From Pseudomonadota bacterium (GTDB lineage: Bacteria; Pseudomonadota; Gammaproteobacteria; Pseudomonadales; Azotimanducaceae), in contig JAQCAK010000126.1 in NCBI GenBank assembly GCA_027621895.1, forward strand, positions 1-6,246: 6,246 nt of DNA, in the 5' to 3' direction. A model generated the notes under the pieces. The model was not told the origin of the DNA. It saw only the letters and a list, made by a program, of their open reading frames with translations, and did no database searches. This document shows, in pieces, positions 1 to 5,811 of the stretch. The number at the start of each line of letters is the position of its first letter. The stretch's first letter is position 1. The position numbers were made by a program, and so were the translations under genes.

Positions 1-623
1 TGCACCCGGGGCAGATCTACAACTCGAATCGCTATGTGTTGTCGGGGCTGTTGCGGCGACTTGGCTTCGAGGTTGTGGACCTGGGCATTGTCGAAGACAC
101 GAGAGTCGCTACCCGCCAGGCGCTGTCAGATGCCGCCGGTGCCGCAGATTGCATCCTGACCACAGGCGGGGTGTCCGTCGGAGAAGAAGATCACGTTAAA
201 GCAGTGGTTGAAGAACTCGGCGAACTCAAGGTCTGGAAGCTTGCCATCAAGCCCGGGAAACCCCTGGCCTACGGGCATGTTGCCGATACACCTATCTTCG
301 GTTTGCCCGGCAATCCGGTGTCCACTTTTGTTACCTTCCTGGTGCTGGCGACGCCCTACCTGCTGTCCATGCAGGGATATCGATCGGTGTTACCTGCGAG
401 GGGCAGGGCTGTTGCGGATTTTGACTTTACCGCCGGCAGTCGTCGTGAGTACCTGCGGGTCCGCCTGCATCCCGGCTCACCCCTGCCAGTTGCGGAAGTC
501 TTTGGAAACCAGGGGTCAGGTATCCTGACTTCAGTAGTCTGGGCCGATGCGCTGGCGATAGTGGAACCCGGTGAGTCCGTTACCAGGGGTGATGAAGTGC
601 AATTGCAGCATTTGCCGGAGTGA
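1..623 (+). CDS. moeA: Molybdopterin molybdenumtransferase MoeA, C-terminal part (5' truncated by window edge)
   Basis: MoeA inserts molybdate into adenylylated molybdopterin, the last common step of molybdenum cofactor synthesis in the cytoplasm. The reading frame is open from the window edge; 206 codons are visible, about half of the roughly 410 residues usual for MoeA. Visible hallmarks are an IYNSNRY segment at the edge, the TTGGVSVGEEDH motif (fragment residues 53-64) of the MoeA/MogA-type molybdopterin-binding fold, KLAIKPGKP (about 79-87) and GLPGNPVS (100-107). The last 70 or so residues fit the C-terminal beta-barrel domain (MoeA domain IV). A GTG at 36 lies inside the conserved NSNRYVLSGLL stretch and is not a start. 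The next gene begins 56 nt after the stop with no visible terminator, so read-through into it is likely. Family assignment is firm. MoeA paralogues exist in some genomes, so the exact orthology is slightly less certain. Confidence 0.96.
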   Translation, partial: HPGQIYNSNRYVLSGLLRRLGFEVVDLGIVEDTRVATRQALSDAAGAADCILTTGGVSVGEEDHVKAVVEELGELKVWKLAIKPGKPLAYGHVADTPIFGLPGNPVSTFVTFLVLATPYLLSMQGYRSVLPARGRAVADFDFTAGSRREYLRVRLHPGSPLPVAEVFGNQGSGILTSVVWADALAIVEPGESVTRGDEVQLQHLPE

Positions 624-679
624 GGCACCGGCCTGTGGTAAGCTGCCGCTTTGGTTAACGGGAATTTTCAAAACAAATC
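624..679 (+). other. Short moeA-small gene spacer
   Basis: These 56 nt hold no hairpin followed by a T-run and no convincing promoter, so transcription from moeA probably continues into the small membrane gene and the methyltransferase. Confidence 0.5.
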
Positions 680-862
680 ATGGGTTTAATTGCACTCAGT
701 TCGATTCTTTCCATTGTGCTGGGCAGTTGTCTCTGGCTCGTGCTGGGCGACAGATTCCCCCTTAATGATGAAGACAAATGGCCGGTGGCCAACAATATCG
801 TCATTTATGCAGCACTACTGCTGGTGCCGGTCTATCTCGCTATATTCTTCGGCTTTGGATAA
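680..862 (+). CDS. Small two-helix membrane protein, function unknown
   Basis: This is a 60-residue protein of a family I do not recognise. Two hydrophobic stretches are clear: residues about 3-23 (LIALSSILSIVLGSCLWLVLG) and about 37-58 (rich in I, A, L, V and F). They are joined by a short polar loop, DRFPLNDEDKWP. This predicts a small helical hairpin in the inner membrane with both ends on the same side. The ATG at 680 has only a weak purine stretch (GGGAA near 660-664) upstream. Its stop codon overlaps the ATG of the following methyltransferase by one base, which argues that it is really translated and coupled to that gene. It lies 56 nt after moeA. No catalytic residues are evident. It could be an accessory or anchor for a neighbour, but that is inference. 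Confidence 0.75.
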   Translation: MGLIALSSILSIVLGSCLWLVLGDRFPLNDEDKWPVANNIVIYAALLLVPVYLAIFFGFG

Positions 863-1479
863 TGCGGTTTTCCGTTGCCATAGATATTGAAACGGTTAAG
901 GGCTTTCTTGACCCGGTCGAGGGTGAGGCGCTTCACCAGTCTTGCCTTCAGGTCGCTCCAATGGGCGCCGTGCTGGAGGTCGGCAGCTACTGCGGCAAGT
1001 CGACGATCTATCTCGGTGACGCCTGCCGGAAGGTGGGCGTCACGCTGTTTGCCGTGGACCATCACCGGGGTTCAGAAGAACACCAGCCGGGCGAGGAGTA
1101 CCATGATGTCAGCCTGTTCGACACGGATGCTGGGGTTATGGATTCCTTCAGGGAGTTTCGACGCAACATGCGCCGGGCGGGTCTCGAGGATACGGTGGTC
1201 CCTGTCGTGGCGCCTTCTGCGGTGGCTTCCCGAAACTGGAATACGCCGCTGTCCATGGTTTTTATCGACGGTGGTCACTCGCTTGAAGCCGCGCTGACCG
1301 ACTATCGTGCCTGGACCCGTCATCTTCTGCCCGGTGGTTTGTTGGCGATTCATGACATTTTCCCGGACCCGGCTGAAGGTGGTCAGGCACCCTACGATAT
1401 CTACAAGCTGGCACTGGCGTCCGGTCAGTTCGTTGAGGAACCCCGGGTGAAAACGCTGGGATTGCTGCGGAGAATCTAG
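862..1479 (+). CDS. Class I SAM-dependent methyltransferase (Methyltransf_24-like)
   Basis: The predicted protein has 205 residues and a Rossmann-type methyltransferase fold. Motif I is VLEVGSYCGKST (37-48), which binds SAM. An acidic D66 ends strand 2 (LFAVDHH), DGGHS lies at 136-140, and PGGLLAIHDIF at 157-167 follows. The IDGGHS...DYRAW pattern is typical of the Methyltransf_24 group, whose substrates include sugars and small molecules; the substrate here is unknown. I chose the ATG at 862 because it overlaps the stop of the small membrane gene (TAATG), indicating translational coupling. An in-frame ATG at 778 would overlap that gene by 85 nt and add residues unlike the family. No clear Shine-Dalgarno precedes it, which fits re-initiation. 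The stop (TAG, 1477-1479) overlaps the stop of the convergent gene. Confidence 0.88.
   Translation: MRFSVAIDIETVKGFLDPVEGEALHQSCLQVAPMGAVLEVGSYCGKSTIYLGDACRKVGVTLFAVDHHRGSEEHQPGEEYHDVSLFDTDAGVMDSFREFRRNMRRAGLEDTVVPVVAPSAVASRNWNTPLSMVFIDGGHSLEAALTDYRAWTRHLLPGGLLAIHDIFPDPAEGGQAPYDIYKLALASGQFVEEPRVKTLGLLRRI
1476..1479. other. Shared palindromic stop codons (CTAG) of convergent genes
   Basis: CTAG gives TAG on the plus strand (1477-1479) and TAG on the minus strand (1478-1476). The methyltransferase gene and the alpha/alpha-toroid gene therefore end on the same four bases. No intrinsic terminator is visible on either side, so transcripts from both directions probably extend into the opposite gene. 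Confidence 0.9.
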
Positions 1480-2552
1480 TCCAGCAGGTTGTTTGCCCGG
1501 GTTGCGTTGCGTGAACTGGTAACCGCATGTTCGTTGCGGAACAGGTGCGCGGCGCCGGTCTGGTTGGACAGTGCATCCGCGGCCAGGAGAACCGCACCCG
1601 CGGTCCAGGTGGGTTTTTCCAGCGGCCACAGGGCATCGTCCCGATGAACATAACCTGTCCAGTATGAGCCGTCTTCATCGCGGAACTGATGAAGCCAGCT
1701 GAACAACTGCACTGCGGGCTGGTAGGCGCCTGCAGACAACAGCGCCATCACGAGCTCACAGGACTCCGCGACTGTCACCCAGGGTTCATCATTGACACAG
1801 ACACAACCCAGATCGCTGACGACAAACTCATCCCAGCGATGCGCAAGGTGATGTTTCGCTGCCGCATCCGTGATCACGTTGGTGAGCACGGGGTAGAACC
1901 AGTCCATGGCGAATCGGCTCTTTGAGTCCCAGGTACGGTCAAAACACTCGGGATGATTGGCGATTGCATTACCCAGACGTGCCCTTGCCAGCGCCCACTC
2001 AGGCACTTCCTGCTCCAGTGTCGTCGCGATGTTGATCGCGCACTCCAGGGACTTGTAGATGCTGCTGCAACCGGTAACCAGTGAGTCCTCGCGTATACCC
2101 AGTTCCGTGTCCTCGCACCAGTAGATCTGGCCTTCCGGGCCGCGAAGTCTGAGGACAAACTCCATGGCGTTTCGTACGGTGGGCCACATGGTTTCAAGAA
2201 ACGCCAGTTCCCTGGTTACCAGGTAGTAGTGCCAGACGCCGGTGGCGATATAGGCAACGAAATTGGATTCCGCCCGGGTCCCGTCTTCAACCAGGCCATT
2301 CTTGTAGGCCGCCAGCCAGCTGCCGTTGGGCAACTGGTTTTCTTTCATCCAGTAGTAGGCCTGCCTGGCCTCGTCCAGCCTTCCGCCTATGGTCAGGCCC
2401 ATGGCAGACTCAATATGGTCCCAGGGGTCCATGGGGCCATCCTCGAACCAGGGTATGGAGCCGTCGGCGGCCTGGGTATCGGCAATGTAGTTGACTGTCC
2501 CCGCAAAGTAGTCGGCGGGGAAGAAACCCATGGAAACGTAAACCTGGGTCAT
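1476..2552 (-). CDS. Alpha/alpha-toroid protein (prenyltransferase/six-hairpin glycosidase-like), function unknown
   Basis: The protein has 358 residues, is soluble and mostly helical, and has no signal peptide. Short QW-like motifs recur: QAADGSIPWF (27-36), QLPNGSWLAAY (73-83) and RDEDGSYWTGY (291-301). Such motifs, with many W, Y and acidic residues between helices, are typical of alpha/alpha toroids: terpenoid cyclases and prenyltransferases, and glucoamylase-like glycoside hydrolases. Acidic clusters such as WFEDGPMDPWDHIESA (35-50), WCEDTELGIRED (145-156) and VNDEPWVTVAESCE (253-266) could hold catalytic residues, but I cannot name them. With a glycosyltransferase in the operon, a carbohydrate-active role is plausible. 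I chose the ATG at 2552 because it overlaps the upstream methyltransferase stop as ATGA. The open frame runs up to 2897, but the extension overlaps that gene by over 340 nt and reads as low-quality shadow sequence. Confidence 0.85.
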   Translation of the reverse strand: MTQVYVSMGFFPADYFAGTVNYIADTQAADGSIPWFEDGPMDPWDHIESAMGLTIGGRLDEARQAYYWMKENQLPNGSWLAAYKNGLVEDGTRAESNFVAYIATGVWHYYLVTRELAFLETMWPTVRNAMEFVLRLRGPEGQIYWCEDTELGIREDSLVTGCSSIYKSLECAINIATTLEQEVPEWALARARLGNAIANHPECFDRTWDSKSRFAMDWFYPVLTNVITDAAAKHHLAHRWDEFVVSDLGCVCVNDEPWVTVAESCELVMALLSAGAYQPAVQLFSWLHQFRDEDGSYWTGYVHRDDALWPLEKPTWTAGAVLLAADALSNQTGAAHLFRNEHAVTSSRNATRANNLLD

Positions 2553-3286
2553 GCTGTTACTCTCGTGGCGGTTTTGACGAAGTACATGACGACACTCTTG
2601 CCCATGATCGGATTCAGTATCCTGTCGAGCCATTGGGTGATGACGGGTTTCTTCATGAGATCCCAGGTCAGAAACCGGTGGTACCATTCGACGACCCTGG
2701 ATTCCGGGGCACCCTGGTCTCTCCAGAACAGGCACTTGAGCCACCAGTAGGGCACATGAAGTGAATGGGCGTGGTGCTTGTCGAAACGGATGAATCCACT
2801 CTCGGTGATGTCCCGGGACAGGTGCCCGGCATTGAAGATTCTGATGTGACCGCCCTCGACCTCGTGGTAGCCGTCTGACAGCTGCCAGCAGATCCATTCA
2901 GGAAAGAACCGGGGAACGCTGATGGCGGCGATGCCGCCGGTTCGCAGCACACGGTGAATCTCGCTGATGACCTGGCGGTAGTCCGGTATATGTTCGAGCA
3001 CCTCGGAACAGATGACCTTGTCAAATGACTCATCAGCGAAAGGCAGTCGGGTTGCGTCCGCCACATTGATCACGAGACTCTTGTCCGAGTTCTCCGGTTC
3101 AACGAACTGCTCAAAGCGTTCAAGCGTGATCCGCAGATCCCTGACGGACAGATCCACGCCGACGGCGTCGAGGTTCTCAACCACGTATGCGCTGATGGCA
3201 TGGCGTCCTTCACCACACCCAAGGTCAAGCAGCCGGTCTCCCGGCTGCAGGTTCATGCGTTCAAAATCTATCGTCTGCAATGACAT
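2549..3286 (-). CDS. Class I SAM-dependent methyltransferase (Methyltransf_11-like)
   Basis: The 245-residue predicted cytoplasmic methyltransferase carries motif I LLDLGCGEGRH (19-29), the acidic residue of strand 2 in VGVDLS (D45), DATRLPFADESFDKVICSEVLEHI (77-100, split here as motifs II/III) and a VLRTGGIAAISVP strand (113-125). This is the classic Methyltransf_11 layout. The C-terminal third (about 130-245) is rich in W, H, Y and F and probably forms the substrate site, but the acceptor is unknown. It differs from the methyltransferase at 862-1479 in motifs and length. The ATG at 3286 directly follows the glycosyltransferase stop (TGAATG). An AGGAG lies 11 nt upstream (3302-3298), inside the end of the glycosyltransferase gene. 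The 3' end overlaps the next start by 4 nt. Function within a glycan or metabolite pathway is inferred from the neighbours. Confidence 0.92.
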   Translation of the reverse strand: MSLQTIDFERMNLQPGDRLLDLGCGEGRHAISAYVVENLDAVGVDLSVRDLRITLERFEQFVEPENSDKSLVINVADATRLPFADESFDKVICSEVLEHIPDYRQVISEIHRVLRTGGIAAISVPRFFPEWICWQLSDGYHEVEGGHIRIFNAGHLSRDITESGFIRFDKHHAHSLHVPYWWLKCLFWRDQGAPESRVVEWYHRFLTWDLMKKPVITQWLDRILNPIMGKSVVMYFVKTATRVTA

Positions 3287-4600
3287 TCAGGCAGCTTCTC
3301 CTGTGACCTGATGAAGGATGTTGCGGTAGACATTCACCATGTCTCTGGCAGCTACATCCCAGCTGAATTTTTCCAGTATGCGCTGTCGACCCCGCTCACC
3401 CAGGGACTGGCGCAACAGCGGGTCTGACAACAGGGTGCGCAGTGCCTGCGCGATCGCCTGGTGATCCCGCACCGGTACGATGAGACCACTGTCACCCACC
3501 ACCTCGGGCAGTGCGCCGCCGTTTGTTGACACCAGCGGCACGCCGCAGGCCATGGCCTCGCCAGCGGGCAGTCCGAAGCCCTCGTAGACAGAAGGCACCA
3601 CGGCACAGGTGGCTTTTGCATAAAGGTTGGCGATATCTTCCGGTGAGACACCAGAGTAAAAGGTAATCCTGTCGACGATACCCAGTCGGTCGATGAGTCT
3701 TGCCGTGGCGCCATCGGATTTAAGTTTGCCCAGCACCATGAGTCGCAGGCCGGGGAATTCGCTGACGAGGCTGGCCACGGCTTTCAGCAGGTAGTCGAGC
3801 CCCTTTAGCGGGGCGTCAGCACTGGCAGTGGCCATGATGGTCAGTGGCTCTCTTTCGATGTGTGGCATGGGCCTGAAAATGCGCGTGTCGATGCCGTTCG
3901 GCACGATGGTCAGTTTTGATGTGTGGATATTGAAATCGGTCGCAATGTCGCGACGGGAAGCCTCGGACACGGTGACCAGGTGATCCAGACGGCCAACGAC
4001 TTTTTTCTGCATACGCAGAAATGAATGCCAGCGCCTGATCAGCAGTCGATGCTTCCAGTCTTCCGCACTCTGCAGGGCGATCCTCAAATCACTGGTAATT
4101 GGATGGTGAATCGTGGTGACGACAGGCAGACCCATTCGCTGCAGTGTCAGTACGCCGTAGCACAGGCTCTGGTTGTCATGAATGACGTCGTGCCCGGGTT
4201 TATGCTGACGAAAGTGTTTAACGAGCCTGCGACCGAAGGTGTAGGGTTCCGGGAAACCGCCGGTCAACATGGAAAACCATTCGATAAAGTCCGTATAGGA
4301 AAGCAGGTGTCTGGGGCGCAGGGCTGTGACGTGATTCTCTGCTTCGAACAGATTGAGCCCGGGCAGTTTGATCAACGAAACCCGTTCATCGAGATCCGGG
4401 TAAGGTTCTCCGGATATGACCTCGACGGTGTGCCCGGCATCGACCAGTGCTTTTGACAGGTAACGGATATAGATGCCCTGGCCGCCGCTGTATGGGTTAC
4501 TGCGGTAACCCAGCAGACAGATTTTTAACGGCTTGCCACGATCAGCAGTGACATCAGGCAGTCCTTGATCGACAGCGAGCATTGAAAGGGGAAAGTCCAC
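3287..4600 (-). CDS. Glycosyltransferase family 4 (GT-B fold)
   Basis: This predicted retaining glycosyltransferase moves a sugar from an activated donor, usually a nucleotide sugar, to an unknown acceptor. The 437 residues show a two-domain GT-B layout. The N-terminal domain starts near KICLLGYRSNPYSGGQG (26-42), with the glycine-rich donor/acceptor loop, and includes VVTTIHHPIT (160-169), VTVSEASRRDI (209-219) and VPNGIDTRIFRP (233-244). The C-terminal donor domain has APLKGLDYLLKA (263-274) and the EX7E motif EGFGLPAGE (E340, E348), followed by CGVPLVSTNGGALPEV. No signal peptide or transmembrane helix is seen, so it is cytosolic or peripheral. The assigned start is GTG at 4600; an in-frame ATG at 4582 (codon 7) is an alternative, and neither has a clear Shine-Dalgarno. 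It begins 42 nt after the HD gene in the same frame and ends immediately before the methyltransferase ATG. Confidence 0.93.
   Translation of the reverse strand: MDFPLSMLAVDQGLPDVTADRGKPLKICLLGYRSNPYSGGQGIYIRYLSKALVDAGHTVEVISGEPYPDLDERVSLIKLPGLNLFEAENHVTALRPRHLLSYTDFIEWFSMLTGGFPEPYTFGRRLVKHFRQHKPGHDVIHDNQSLCYGVLTLQRMGLPVVTTIHHPITSDLRIALQSAEDWKHRLLIRRWHSFLRMQKKVVGRLDHLVTVSEASRRDIATDFNIHTSKLTIVPNGIDTRIFRPMPHIEREPLTIMATASADAPLKGLDYLLKAVASLVSEFPGLRLMVLGKLKSDGATARLIDRLGIVDRITFYSGVSPEDIANLYAKATCAVVPSVYEGFGLPAGEAMACGVPLVSTNGGALPEVVGDSGLIVPVRDHQAIAQALRTLLSDPLLRQSLGERGRQRILEKFSWDVAARDMVNVYRNILHQVTGEAA
3298..3302 (-). promoter_or_regulatory. Ribosome binding site of the operon methyltransferase
   Basis: AGGAG on the minus strand lies 11 nt before the ATG at 3286, within the last codons of the glycosyltransferase gene. 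It is the clearest Shine-Dalgarno in the operon. It supports the chosen start, which leaves only about 18 residues before the first SAM-binding strand. Confidence 0.55.
4493..4512. repeat. Perfect 8-bp inverted repeat inside the GT4 gene
   Basis: TGGGTTAC, a 4-base loop, then GTAACCCA form a perfect hairpin over codons 30-36 of the glycosyltransferase, in the glycine-rich loop region. Read on the plus strand, the loop is TGCG closed by C-G, of the stable UNCG type, with a run of five T after an eight-base gap. Read on the coding strand there is no T-run. It may be chance or an RNA structure near the 5' end of the gene. Confidence 0.5.
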
Positions 4601-4642
4601 ACATGATAAGCAGGAAATTCTAAGGGCTTTACGGTTGGAATG

Positions 4643-5617
4643 CTACTTGGCGCCTTCGCCTCTTGAAGCCGGCAGGTCAGACAGCCGTCTGCCATCCTGT
4701 CTTTTGTCTTTGGCAGGCGCCTCCTTGATCTTGAGTACACCTTCCAGTTCGGACCGTCTTTCGCCTTTTGCGCGTCTCTCGGGGCCGTACGCAGGTGCCT
4801 CATGCTCCTCAGTAAATACGTTAGCATAGAGATTGGCGACCCATTGCTGGCCTTCCTGGGTTCGTCGCAGATAGCGGAGTGCCTCGGTAATGAACGGATT
4901 GACCACACCCCAGAAGAAACCGGGGTAACCTTCACGCAGGTCTGCAGCGGTCGTATATCCCATTTTGGCAGCCTGACCGGTTTCCTTGAACTCGGCGAAA
5001 AGCGCAGATATCTTGCGATGGTACTGGGGGTCACCCAATTGGCCGATCAGATCGGCGGCACGGATCAGCCCCGGAAAGTCGTGGGATTCCTGGGCGTCTT
5101 CCTCCGTGGGGACAGGGAACCGGGTCCGTTCGATATTGCGACAGATCATTTCCTCATCAATGCGATCATCACCCTGGAATCTCTCGGTGATATACAGCTT
5201 GCCCCGATCCACATGATAAGGCGTCAGTGCGGCGTCCGTTGATCCCGGTGGCGGAGCGATGGTGTCGTACTCCATGTTGATGGCATATCGACCGCTGCGA
5301 TCAGCACGGCAGATACCCCTGACATAGCCAATATCATGATTGAGCAGGGAAACGACGAAGTGCACCCATTCGTCTGCAGTCACATTGCCTTCAATAAGGA
5401 TCTTGCCGCGAAGGATTTCCGTGCCGACCATGGTGACCATGATGGTGTGATTGACATCATGGTAGGGCGCGTCACTGTTGGCAATAATTTCCAGGGCGTT
5501 GCGTGCGTTGGAAACGATCAGGTGGATGTCTTCCTCGTCGGGACCATACATGTTCACATAGGTCTCTACGAGTTCGTCGACAAAGGATTCAATGACGACT
5601 GAAGATGGATTAAACAT
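4643..5617 (-). CDS. HD-domain metal-dependent phosphohydrolase
   Basis: The 324-residue protein is the first gene of the minus-strand operon. The metal-binding HD-superfamily signature is visible: YHDVNH (52-57, giving H53 and H57), HDIGY (94-98, the HD doublet) and a downstream aspartate in IRAADLIGQ (D189). The YHxxxH plus HDxGY arrangement resembles metal-dependent phosphohydrolases, including cyclic-nucleotide phosphodiesterase-type sites; the substrate cannot be deduced. A roughly 90-residue segment between HD and the last aspartate carries MEYDTIAPPPGSTDAALTPYH. Residues about 271-324 form a highly charged, probably disordered K/R/E-rich tail. There is no GGDEF, EAL, receiver or membrane segment. 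The start at ATG 5617 lacks a clear Shine-Dalgarno, but the frame has no better upstream start. It could regulate the pathway through a nucleotide or dephosphorylate an intermediate; both are inference. Confidence 0.88.
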   Translation of the reverse strand: MFNPSSVVIESFVDELVETYVNMYGPDEEDIHLIVSNARNALEIIANSDAPYHDVNHTIMVTMVGTEILRGKILIEGNVTADEWVHFVVSLLNHDIGYVRGICRADRSGRYAINMEYDTIAPPPGSTDAALTPYHVDRGKLYITERFQGDDRIDEEMICRNIERTRFPVPTEEDAQESHDFPGLIRAADLIGQLGDPQYHRKISALFAEFKETGQAAKMGYTTAADLREGYPGFFWGVVNPFITEALRYLRRTQEGQQWVANLYANVFTEEHEAPAYGPERRAKGERRSELEGVLKIKEAPAKDKRQDGRRLSDLPASRGEGAK

Positions 5618-5645
5618 GGTGACGATTCATTGTGGAATGGTTGTC

Positions 5646-5673
5646 ATTGTGTCGCCTGTACCTAATGAGTCAA
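5646..5673 (-). promoter_or_regulatory. Candidate sigma-70 promoter for the HD-GT4-methyltransferase-toroid operon
   Basis: On the minus strand a TTGACT (-35, 5673-5668; 5 of 6 matches) is followed after 16 nt by CACAAT (-10, 5651-5646; 4 of 6 matches). This would start transcription near 5638, about 20 nt before the HD gene ATG. The spacing and -35 are good but the -10 is weak, so this is a prediction only. Confidence 0.4.
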
Positions 5674-5759
5674 GCCCAAAGTCATGAGGGAAGTCACGCG
5701 GGGTACTATTCGGCGTGGTTTTCGGGGTCAGTGGCTCAAAGTGAGTGATTTGTTATTTT

Positions 5760-5765
5760 TATAAG
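5760..5765 (+). promoter_or_regulatory. Candidate -10 element for metR
   Basis: TATAAG matches 5 of 6 bases of the sigma-70 -10 consensus and sits in the most AT-rich part of the gap. No convincing -35 lies 16-18 nt upstream. If used, transcription would begin near 5772, placing the MetR box at the start site. Confidence 0.35.
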
Positions 5766-5772
5766 TATACAG

Positions 5773-5785
5773 TGAAAAACTTTCA
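5773..5785. promoter_or_regulatory. MetR binding site (TGAA-N5-TTCA)
   Basis: TGAAAAACTTTCA is a perfect match to the known MetR consensus TGAA-N5-TTCA, with an A at the central spacer base as in the E. coli consensus (A or T there). It also fits the LysR-type T-N11-A rule. It ends 26 nt before the metR GTG and just downstream of the candidate -10, a position suited to autorepression. Binding by this MetR is inferred from the match and from the adjacent gene. Confidence 0.8.
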
Positions 5786-5798
5786 TTCAGACATCCGC

Positions 5799-5805
5799 AA
5801 GGTGG
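5799..5805 (+). promoter_or_regulatory. Ribosome binding site of metR
   Basis: AAGGTGG, one base from AAGGAGG, ends 6 nt before the GTG at 5812. It settles the metR start: there is no in-frame ATG upstream before the stop codon at 5773-5775. Confidence 0.75.
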
Positions 5806-5811
5806 GTTGCC

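Larger units (their letters stand above)
5618..5811. other. Divergent intergenic region between the HD operon and metR
   Basis: These 194 nt contain no open frame that looks like a gene. The half nearest metR is AT-rich (around 5748-5770) and holds a MetR box and a -10-like element. The half nearest the HD gene holds a candidate promoter for the minus operon. A short direct repeat AAGTCA(T/C)G occurs at 5679-5686 and 5691-5698, 12 nt apart. No intrinsic terminator is visible, as expected between divergent genes. Confidence 0.8.

Noticed and set aside
778..861. Earlier ATG (778) for the plus-strand methyltransferase
   Set aside because: It would overlap the small membrane gene by 85 nt and add residues unlike methyltransferases; the TAATG overlap at 862 is the better start.
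1072..1629. Open minus-strand frame of 185 residues opposite the methyltransferase
   Set aside because: It is antisense to motif-bearing coding sequence, overlaps both convergent genes, and its translation is rich in R, G, P and T with no family resemblance.
2229..2750. Open plus-strand frame of 173 residues
   Set aside because: It is antisense to two recognisable genes, with no ribosome binding site or motif; best read as a shadow of high-G+C codon use.
2553..2897. In-frame upstream extension of the alpha/alpha-toroid gene (to a 473-residue protein)
   Set aside because: It lies wholly inside the methyltransferase gene in another frame, its residues are R/H/P/Q-rich shadow sequence, and the ATGA junction at 2552 gives a natural start.
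4025..4456. Open plus-strand frame of 143 residues
   Set aside because: It is antisense to the N-terminal domain of the GT4 gene, whose motifs are clear; no independent evidence of coding.
4599..5219. Short repeat CACATGATAAG near 4600 and near 5210
   Set aside because: Only about 10-11 bases are shared, one copy is inside the HD coding sequence, and the flanks differ; most likely chance.
5679..5698. Direct repeat AAGTCA(T/C)G as a regulator operator
   Set aside because: Two 8-base copies 12 nt apart with no known regulator consensus; too weak to call a binding site.
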